Shown here piece by piece: positions 58,429 to 64,000 of a DNA stretch of 64,000 bases. Under the pieces are notes generated by a model that was given only the letters and a program-made list of their open reading frames with translations, searched no databases and was not told the origin of the DNA. A program made the translations under genes and the position numbers. The first letter of the stretch is position 1; each line of letters starts with the position of its first letter. Where the stretch lies: assembly GCF_038446665.1 (NCBI RefSeq), contig NZ_CP151802.1, positions 3,968,001 through 4,032,000 on the forward strand, written 5' to 3'. The DNA comes from Lysobacter sp. FW306-1B-D06B (lineage in GTDB: Bacteria > Pseudomonadota > Gammaproteobacteria > Xanthomonadales > Xanthomonadaceae).

Positions 58429-59493
58429 TCAATGCGTCGTCGCGTCCGTCCCCGGTCGCGGCGTCTGCGTGTCTGCCGTAGTCGCGTCCTCGGGGGCATG
58501 CCAGATGCGCTGCCACATCGCGCCGAGGCGACGCCCCGCCTCCCACGGCCATTGCAGCTGCTGCGGCGCAATCTCGCGCCACTTGTCCCCTTCACGCTTC
58601 GCCACCGCGAAACGGAAGCTGTAATCGGGCTCCGCGCCCATCCGCAGGTCCGACAGCACCAGCCGGTCGTCGTGCGCCTGCGCCTTCATGAAGCCACGGT
58701 TGAACCACAGCAATCGCTGCACGGCGGGAAACGACTGCACCTGCGACAGCGCGGCCACGTCCGAGGGGTAATCGCGAAAGCGAATGGGCCCGTGGTCGGC
58801 CACCAGGGAGCGCTCGCCTTCGACGAATCCCTCCGGTGTCATCGCGACCACGCGCCACAGCAGTATGTTGAACGGCATTGGCACGGAAAAACGCGGCGCA
58901 TGCTCCAGGCCGCGCGCGGCCAGGGCTTCTCCGGCGGCCCGCTCCACTTGCTGCTTGGCCAACAACGATGCGCCCAGGTACAGCGAGCTCAAGGCCAGTC
59001 CGACGATCAGCGCAGGTTGGGCGATGCGCTTCTCGCGAGCGAACCACGCGATCAGGCAGCCCGCCAGCAACCACACCGTGTAGAGCGGGTCGATGATGAA
59101 CACGCTCGACCACATCACCGGCTGGAACGGCAGCGGCCATAGCAACTGCGTGCCGTACACGGTGAAGGCGTCCAGCAACGGGTGCGTCAGCAACGCGCCC
59201 TGCATCGCCCAGAACCAGCGCCTCGGCGACTGCGCGACGCGCCCGCCTCGCGAACGGAACCAGGCCCACAGTGCCCACGCCACGAACGCCAGCACGATCA
59301 GCGAATGGCTGAAGCTGCGATGCCAGGTCATGCGCGCGACCGGATCGTCGGTGATCAGGTTGATCGGCAGGACGTCGAGGTCGGGCAGCGTACCGAGTGC
59401 GGCGCCTGCGAGCAGTGCGGCGCGGCGATGCTGCGGCGGCGCGATGGCGGCGGCGACGGCCGCGCCGAGAACGATCTGGGTGAAGGAGTCCAT
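58429..59493 (-). CDS. Membrane-bound predicted metal-dependent hydrolase (YdjM/DUF457 family)
   Basis: 354 residues with four or five membrane spans in the first 200 residues. Candidate metal ligands are D-x-D and histidines in TLPDLDVLPINLITDDP (36-52), MTWHRSFSHSLIVL (55-68) and GALLTHPLLDAFTVYGTQ (about 98-115). These three segments define the YdjM-like inner-membrane hydrolase family, whose members are DNA-damage regulated in E. coli; no LexA box was looked for successfully here. A long soluble C-terminal part (about 215-354) extends beyond the usual domain. Substrate unknown. Confidence 0.85.
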   Translation of the reverse strand: MDSFTQIVLGAAVAAAIAPPQHRRAALLAGAALGTLPDLDVLPINLITDDPVARMTWHRSFSHSLIVLAFVAWALWAWFRSRGGRVAQSPRRWFWAMQGALLTHPLLDAFTVYGTQLLWPLPFQPVMWSSVFIIDPLYTVWLLAGCLIAWFAREKRIAQPALIVGLALSSLYLGASLLAKQQVERAAGEALAARGLEHAPRFSVPMPFNILLWRVVAMTPEGFVEGERSLVADHGPIRFRDYPSDVAALSQVQSFPAVQRLLWFNRGFMKAQAHDDRLVLSDLRMGAEPDYSFRFAVAKREGDKWREIAPQQLQWPWEAGRRLGAMWQRIWHAPEDATTADTQTPRPGTDATTH

Positions 59494-59540
59494 GCGCCGA
59501 TGCTAACCGTCATTGCGTGCGCGCGATGACGGCCGGACGC

Positions 59541-60368
59541 TCAGGCCGCCTGCGGCCGTTCGGTCCGCGGCACCGGCTCGGGCCGGCGCGGTTCGACGTA
59601 TGCAAGGGTTTCGCCGGCGTGCGACAGCAGCCGTAGCGTGCCGTCGGGTTCTTCGACCAGCGCGCTGAGGCTTTCGACCCAGTCGCCGTCGTTGGCGTAG
59701 ATCAGGCCGTCGCGTTGCACCAGTGATGCGCGATGGATGTGGCCGCAGATGATGCCGTCCAGCCCACGCCGCCGCGCATCGTCCAATCCGGCGGTGACGA
59801 AGCGTTCGATGTAGCGCTCGGCCGCGCCGCTGCGGCGCTTGAGGAATTCCGACAAGGACCAGTAACGACGACCCGCGAGTCGACGAACCCGGTTTAGCCA
59901 CTGGTTGCCGGTGAGGATGCGGTAGTACAGCCAGTCGCCGAACTGCTCCTGCAATCCGCCGAAGTGGGTGATGCCGTCGTAATCGTCGCCGTGCGTGACG
60001 AGCAGGCGGCGTCCGTCAGCGGTGACGTGGATCGCGCGACGACGCACGCTCATGCGCGGCAAGGCAAGGCCGCAGAAGCGGCGGATCGGACGGTCGTGGT
60101 TGCCCGGCACGTAGACGATCTCCGTACCGGCACGACGCAACGCGTGCAGGGCCTCCACCACGCGATTGTGCGCGGCATCCCAGCGCGCGCGCCGCTGCGC
60201 CATCCACCACAGGTCGACGATGTCGCCGACCAGGTACAGGCGATCGCAGCGCAACCCGGAAAGGAAATCCGCCAGCTCGGCCGCGTGGCAATGTTTGGAA
60301 CCCAGGTGGACGTCGGACACGAAGACCGCGCGTCGGCGCGGCGGCAGCGCGGTCGGCATCGACGTCAT
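59541..60368 (-). CDS. LpxH-like calcineurin-type phosphoesterase
   Basis: 275 residues. Metallophosphatase motifs: D19-x-H21 (VSDVHLGS), G48-D-I-V-D, G-N-H-D (89-92), the THGDDYD segment and GHIHRA near 204-209. The set matches the UDP-2,3-diacylglucosamine pyrophosphatase (LpxH, COG2908) relatives with the longer insert typical of the paralogous group, so true lipid A synthesis is not certain. Its ATG at 60368 overlaps the stop of the acyltransferase gene by four bases (ATGA), so translation is coupled. The Pro/Arg tail (PRRPEPVPRTERPQAA) is extra. Confidence 0.8.
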   Translation of the reverse strand: MTSMPTALPPRRRAVFVSDVHLGSKHCHAAELADFLSGLRCDRLYLVGDIVDLWWMAQRRARWDAAHNRVVEALHALRRAGTEIVYVPGNHDRPIRRFCGLALPRMSVRRRAIHVTADGRRLLVTHGDDYDGITHFGGLQEQFGDWLYYRILTGNQWLNRVRRLAGRRYWSLSEFLKRRSGAAERYIERFVTAGLDDARRRGLDGIICGHIHRASLVQRDGLIYANDGDWVESLSALVEEPDGTLRLLSHAGETLAYVEPRRPEPVPRTERPQAA

Positions 60369-62116
60369 CCGGCGGTCTCCGGGCACGTGGAGGTTGCGGG
60401 CGCGACGCCGAGGTAGCGCTCGCGCTTCTTCGGTCGCAGGCGATCCAGGTCCACTTCGATCAGGCCATCGACGGCGTCGCTGAAAGCGGGGTCCACGCCG
60501 AAGGCCAGGAAACGCGCGCCGCCGGGTTCGCAAAGATCGGTGTATTGCTTGTAGAGCATCGGCAGCGTGGCGCCGAGTGCGTCCAGGTTGGCCTTGAGCA
60601 CGCGGAACGCCGTGGCGGCGTCGACCTCGCCGAACTGCGGCGGCGCGGCCCGGTACACGAATGGCTGGCGCGACACCGCGCTGCCGGCTTCGCTGCCGTA
60701 ATAGCGGGCGTAGTACGCGACGATCTGCTCGCGTGCCGCGGCCGGCAGCGCCGCGCTGATCGACACCGGCCCGAACAGGTAACGCACGTTCGGATGCTTC
60801 GCCAGATAGGCGCCGATGCCCTGCCACAGGTAATCGATGCTGCGGCTGCCCCAGTAATCCGGCGCGACGAAGCTTCGCCCCAGCTCCATGCCCTGCGCGA
60901 TGCGCGGCACTGCGTCGTCGGCGTACCGGAACAGCGAGGCCGTGTAGAACCCGGCCAGCCCACGCTCGGCCAGCACGCTGGCGCCGCGCGCGATGCGGTA
61001 GGCGCCGGCGATCTTCATCGGCTCCGCATCCCACAGCACGATGTGCTCGTAACCGCTGTCGTAGACGTCCACGTCCAGCCGCTGGCCGGTGCCCTCGCCC
61101 ACGGCGCGGAACGTGAGCTCACGCAGACGGCCGATTTCCTGCAACAGCGCCGAGCCGGCGGCGAGCCGACCCACGCGGATCTGCTTTCCGTCGAAGGTGC
61201 GGCCGAGCAGCGTCATCGCCTCCACGCCGTCGCGCACCCGCACGGGATCGAGCGGTTCGATCAGCGGCGCGAGCAACGGTGCAGGCGGCGTGTCGGCGCG
61301 CAGCGTCGCGTGCCCGTCGGGCCGGCGACGACCGAGCGAGAACAGCTCCCGGCGCACATCGCGCAGCAAACGCTGCGGATCGCCGACGGGGGACAACTGC
61401 AGCGGCGTACCGATGCGCAGTGCGATGCGGTGCGCGCGGCGGGCGAACATCTCCCTCGCCAGCAGCGCCGTGCCGGCCGGCTTGAACAGCGCCGAGGCAC
61501 CGTAGAACAGCGCCGAATTGCGCGCCTCGATGCGCACCGGCAGCACCGGTGCACCACTGGCGCGGGCGAAGCGCAGGAAGCCACGGCGCCAGCGGCCATC
61601 GGTGACGCCGCGCAGGCCGAGCCGCGCCACTTCGCCGGCGGGAAACACGATCACGCACTGGTCGGCACGCAGGGCGTCGTCGATGGCCTCCAGGCTCTGC
61701 GCACTGGGCCGCCCCCCGAGGATGCGCACCGGCAGCAACAGGCCGGACAGAGGATCCAGCGCGGACAGCAAATCGTTGGCGACGATGCGCACGTCGCGCC
61801 GCACGCGCCCCACTGCGTCCAGCAGGGCCAGCGCATCGAGCGCGCCGGAGGGGTGGTTGGCGACGATCAGCAGCCGCCCCTTGGCGGGGATGCGCTCGAG
61901 CTCGCCCGGTTCACAGGTGTAGCGCGCCTGCAGGTGGTCCAGCGCGGCGCCGACGAAGGCGAACTCGCGCAGGTGCCCGTTGGCGTGCAGGAAGTCCTCG
62001 ACCTGGTCGAAACGGGACCAGCGGCCGATCGTGCGCAGCAACGGCCGCGCGACGCTGGCACGCCGTCCCCGGAACCAGTGCGGAAAGCGTTCTTGCAGGC
62101 GGCGTTCGAGTGGCAT
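60365..62116 (-). CDS. OlsF-like bifunctional acyltransferase (PlsC domain plus OlsB-type GNAT domain)
   Basis: 583 residues with two enzymes fused. The N-terminal half is a lysophospholipid acyltransferase: NHPSGALDALALL (87-99; variant of the NHxxxxD box, with five residues between H and D) and FPAGEVARLG (158-167). The C-terminal half, from about 310, is an OlsB-type N-acyltransferase (LRELTFRAVGEG, YEHIVLWD, IAGAYRIA, GRSFVAPDYWGSRSIDYLWQG). In the OlsF family this fusion makes ornithine or related amino-acid lipids in two steps. The order here, O-acyl domain first, matches OlsF. It is in an operon with the LpxH-like gene, which points to membrane-lipid remodelling. Confidence 0.82.
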   Translation of the reverse strand: MPLERRLQERFPHWFRGRRASVARPLLRTIGRWSRFDQVEDFLHANGHLREFAFVGAALDHLQARYTCEPGELERIPAKGRLLIVANHPSGALDALALLDAVGRVRRDVRIVANDLLSALDPLSGLLLPVRILGGRPSAQSLEAIDDALRADQCVIVFPAGEVARLGLRGVTDGRWRRGFLRFARASGAPVLPVRIEARNSALFYGASALFKPAGTALLAREMFARRAHRIALRIGTPLQLSPVGDPQRLLRDVRRELFSLGRRRPDGHATLRADTPPAPLLAPLIEPLDPVRVRDGVEAMTLLGRTFDGKQIRVGRLAAGSALLQEIGRLRELTFRAVGEGTGQRLDVDVYDSGYEHIVLWDAEPMKIAGAYRIARGASVLAERGLAGFYTASLFRYADDAVPRIAQGMELGRSFVAPDYWGSRSIDYLWQGIGAYLAKHPNVRYLFGPVSISAALPAAAREQIVAYYARYYGSEAGSAVSRQPFVYRAAPPQFGEVDAATAFRVLKANLDALGATLPMLYKQYTDLCEPGGARFLAFGVDPAFSDAVDGLIEVDLDRLRPKKRERYLGVAPATSTCPETAG

Positions 62117-62393
62117 GCGTCGCGGCGGTCGCCCCGGCGGGGCTTTCGCCGGGGAAGGTTGGGCGCGACTGGCGACAGCGGCATGGCGGTTCCGGGTCAG
62201 AACGGTGACAAGCCCCCCGTTCCGGCGCGGTGCGCACGTCGACGGGTCAGCCTCCGGAGCCGGCCGGGAGCGCAGAAATGGGCGTCCCGCTTAACCTGTT
62301 CGCAACATCTCCTTGGCGCACAATGCGCCGACCGGCACGACCCTGTATCATGCCCGGCCATCCTTTCATCCGAATCAAGGGATATTGACCTCG

Positions 62394-63614
62394 ATGTCCA
62401 GCTACCTGTTCACCTCTGAATCCGTCTCCGAAGGCCATCCGGACAAGATCGCGGACCAGATTTCCGACGCCGTCCTCGACGCCATCCTGGCGCAGGACAA
62501 GCGCGCGCGCGTCGCCTGCGAGACGATGGTGAAGACCGGCGCGGCGATCGTCGCCGGCGAGGTCACCACGACCGCGTGGGTCGACATCGAGTCGCTGGCG
62601 CGCCGCGTGATCAACGAGATCGGCTACGACAATTCCGACGTCGGCTTCGACGGCCACACCTGCGCCATCATCAACATGCTGGGCAAGCAGTCGCCGGACA
62701 TCGCCGCCGGCGTTGATCGCAAGAAGCCGGAAGAACAGGGCGCGGGCGACCAGGGCCTGATGTTCGGCTACGCCTGCAACGAGGCGCCGGAATTCATGCC
62801 GGCCCCGATCTACTACTCGCACCGTCTGGTCGAGCAGCAGGCCAAGATCCGCAAGAAGAAGAACTCGCCGCTGCCGTGGCTGCGTCCGGACGCGAAGTCG
62901 CAGGTCACGCTGCGCTACGACGCCAACCACAACGTCGCGGGCCTCGACGCCGTCGTGCTGTCCACGCAGCATGACCCGGGCATCAAGCAGAAGGACCTGG
63001 TGGAAGGCGTGTACGAGCACGTCCTCAAGCCCGTGCTGCCGAAGAAGTGGCTCGAGTCGCTGCCGAAGAACAAGATCCACATCAACCCGACGGGCATCTT
63101 CGTGATCGGCGGCCCGGTGGGCGACTGCGGCCTGACCGGCCGCAAGATCATCGTCGACAGCTACGGCGGCATGGCCCGCCACGGCGGTGGTGCGTTCTCG
63201 GGCAAGGATCCGTCGAAGGTCGACCGCTCGGCCGCCTACGCCGCGCGCTACGTCGCCAAGAACATCGTCGCCGCCGGCCTGGCCGACCGTTGCGAAGTGC
63301 AGGTCTCCTACGCCATCGGCGTCGCCGAGCCGACCTCGATCTCGGTCACCACCTTCGGCACCGGCAAGATCAGCGACGAGAAGATCGAGAAGCTGATCCG
63401 CAAGCACTTCGACCTGCGTCCGTACGGCATCGTGAAGATGCTCGACCTGATCCACCCGGTGTACCAGGACACGGCCGCCTACGGCCACTTCGGCCGCAAG
63501 CCGAAGGAAGTGTCGTACGTCGACGGCGCCGGCAAGAAGCAGACCGCCACGGCCTTCTCGTGGGAGAAGACCGACCGCGCCGACGCCCTGCGCGCCGACG
63601 CCAAGCTGAAGTAA
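62394..63614 (+). CDS. metK: S-adenosylmethionine synthetase
   Basis: 406 residues from ATG 62394 ([22 protein letters not shown]). Signatures: [17 protein letters not shown] (14-30), [12 protein letters not shown] and the P-loop-like [16 protein letters not shown] (near 262-277). It forms SAM from methionine and ATP. A -10 box TATCAT lies at 62346-62351. The starting ATG is the only one before the family's beginning. A perfect 13-bp terminator hairpin follows, then the SAH riboswitch and ahcY, so the SAM cycle genes are adjacent but separately controlled. Confidence 0.97.
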   Translation: MSSYLFTSESVSEGHPDKIADQISDAVLDAILAQDKRARVACETMVKTGAAIVAGEVTTTAWVDIESLARRVINEIGYDNSDVGFDGHTCAIINMLGKQSPDIAAGVDRKKPEEQGAGDQGLMFGYACNEAPEFMPAPIYYSHRLVEQQAKIRKKKNSPLPWLRPDAKSQVTLRYDANHNVAGLDAVVLSTQHDPGIKQKDLVEGVYEHVLKPVLPKKWLESLPKNKIHINPTGIFVIGGPVGDCGLTGRKIIVDSYGGMARHGGGAFSGKDPSKVDRSAAYAARYVAKNIVAAGLADRCEVQVSYAIGVAEPTSISVTTFGTGKISDEKIEKLIRKHFDLRPYGIVKMLDLIHPVYQDTAAYGHFGRKPKEVSYVDGAGKKQTATAFSWEKTDRADALRADAKLK

Positions 63615-63656
63615 GCGGTACGCGGCGCCGCGCGCGAGCGTGGGTCGCGACACCAC

Positions 63657-63690
63657 ACGAAACGGGCCGCTCGTCGGCCCGTTTCGTTGT
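63657..63690 (+). terminator. Intrinsic terminator of metK
   Basis: ACGAAACGGGCCG / CGGCCCGTTTCGT, perfect thirteen-base-pair stem with a CTCGT loop, followed by TGT. The T's in the 3' arm substitute for a separate T tract. Confidence 0.8.
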
Positions 63691-63746
63691 CCGGCAGGAC
63701 GGCTGTCGGGGCCGGTCGAGTTCATCCACGACCAGCCCCCAACGGC

Positions 63747-63830
63747 TAGAATGCCGGCTCCCACCGAGGGGCGCTGCAAGTCCGGCATTCGGAATCAGGC
63801 TCGGCGGGAGTTCCAGAACAACGGCGCCCG
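63747..63830 (+). promoter_or_regulatory. S-adenosylhomocysteine (SAH) riboswitch with promoter
   Basis: TAGAAT (-10, 63747-63752) lies just before the aptamer. Conserved blocks follow in order: CCGAGGGGCGCTGCAA (63764-63779), CAGGCTCGG (63796-63804) and AACGGCGCCC (63820-63829); the first and last pair as in the SAH aptamer family, with CAGGCTCGG closing the pseudoknot. SAH binding is known to turn on SAH recycling genes, here ahcY. Confidence 0.92.
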
Positions 63831-63910
63831 GTTTGGCGAGCCGCACACGGCCGCCCTCACCCCAACCCTCCTCCGCACGGCGGACGAGCGGGACGAAACC
63901 GGAGCAATCG

Positions 63911-64000
63911 ATGAACGCGCAAATCAAGACCTTCTCCACCGAAGGCGACTACAAGGTCGCCGACATCTCCCTGGCCGATTGGGGCCGCAAGGAGATCGAC
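63911..64000 (+). CDS. ahcY: Adenosylhomocysteinase, N-terminal fragment (cut by window end)
   Basis: Thirty codons are visible from ATG 63911: M-NAQIKTFSTEGDYKVADISLADWGRKEID, given here only by its ends. The YKVADISLADWGRKEI block is the invariant start of SAH hydrolases. The enzyme splits S-adenosylhomocysteine into adenosine and homocysteine, relieving product inhibition of methyltransferases. The SAH riboswitch directly upstream supports the call. The remainder lies outside the window. Confidence 0.93.
   Translation, partial: MNAQIKTFSTEGDYKVADISLADWGRKEID

Overview
The window is a contiguous, very GC-rich (by eye about two thirds G+C), gene-dense stretch of chromosome from a gammaproteobacterium of the Xanthomonadaceae, most like Lysobacter and relatives. 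The signs are several large TonB-dependent receptors (TBDRs) of the type with the signal start M-x-LKTT-x-LRDAI, a GTP-dependent PEP carboxykinase, a long FadE-type acyl-CoA dehydrogenase, an alanine/lysine-repeat histone H1-like protein, dispersed REP-like palindromes around CCCGCCTTCGCGGG, and metK followed by an S-adenosylhomocysteine riboswitch and ahcY. No tRNA, rRNA, insertion sequence, prophage or CRISPR array was recognised.

Layout. 1-4.9 kb: end of an AsmA-like gene, a CBS-pair protein, a GT2 glycosyltransferase, mtgA, hslO (Hsp33) and a secreted protein of unknown function. 5.1-14.8 kb: three tandem paralogous TBDRs, each with its own promoter, a related 5' leader and a tight intrinsic terminator. 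14.9-21.5 kb: a TIGR02466-type 2OG-Fe(II) oxygenase, a repeat-rich spacer, an ECF sigma / anti-sigma / DUF4097-like unit, then a compact minus-strand run of pckG, a second 2OG-Fe(II) oxygenase, a P-loop sulfotransferase-like protein and a TPR-sulfotransferase. 23.4-27.7 kb: fatty-acid oxidation (TetR regulator divergent from fadE, then a DUF4442 hotdog protein) and a DUF1304 protein. 28-33.8 kb: Tat-exported NAD-dependent epimerase homologue, major-facilitator-like transporter, GMC oxidoreductase, class C beta-lactamase-fold hydrolase. 34.2-38 kb: H1-like protein, a candidate structured small RNA with its own promoter and terminator, gcvH, an isomerase and gcvT. 38-42.6 kb: qmcA-nfeD operon, and a second ECF sigma / anti-sigma / PDZ unit. 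42.7-46.5 kb: Fur-controlled hemP, heme-type TBDR and DUF6607. 46.5-52.2 kb: aldo/keto reductase, manganese riboswitch with a GDT1-type exporter, diguanylate cyclase, CNT nucleoside transporter, ribokinase. 52.3-58.2 kb: Fur-boxed siderophore TBDR with a PepSY membrane protein, dusB, a methyltransferase and a small secreted protein. 58.4-64 kb: a membrane hydrolase, an LpxH-like phosphoesterase overlapping an OlsF-like bifunctional acyltransferase, metK, SAH riboswitch and the start of ahcY.

How it fits together. Envelope uptake dominates: five TBDRs, two of them (heme, siderophore) preceded by Fur boxes and three preceded by a leader family of their own. Oxygenases and sulfotransferases next to the TBDR array suggest an uncharacterised modification system, but that link is inferred only from proximity. 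Nucleoside uptake (CNT) plus ribokinase, and MetK plus SAH hydrolase, form small metabolic pairs. Three RNA elements stand out: a yybP-ykoY manganese riboswitch, an SAH riboswitch and the unnamed candidate RNA at about 34.85-35.04 kb.
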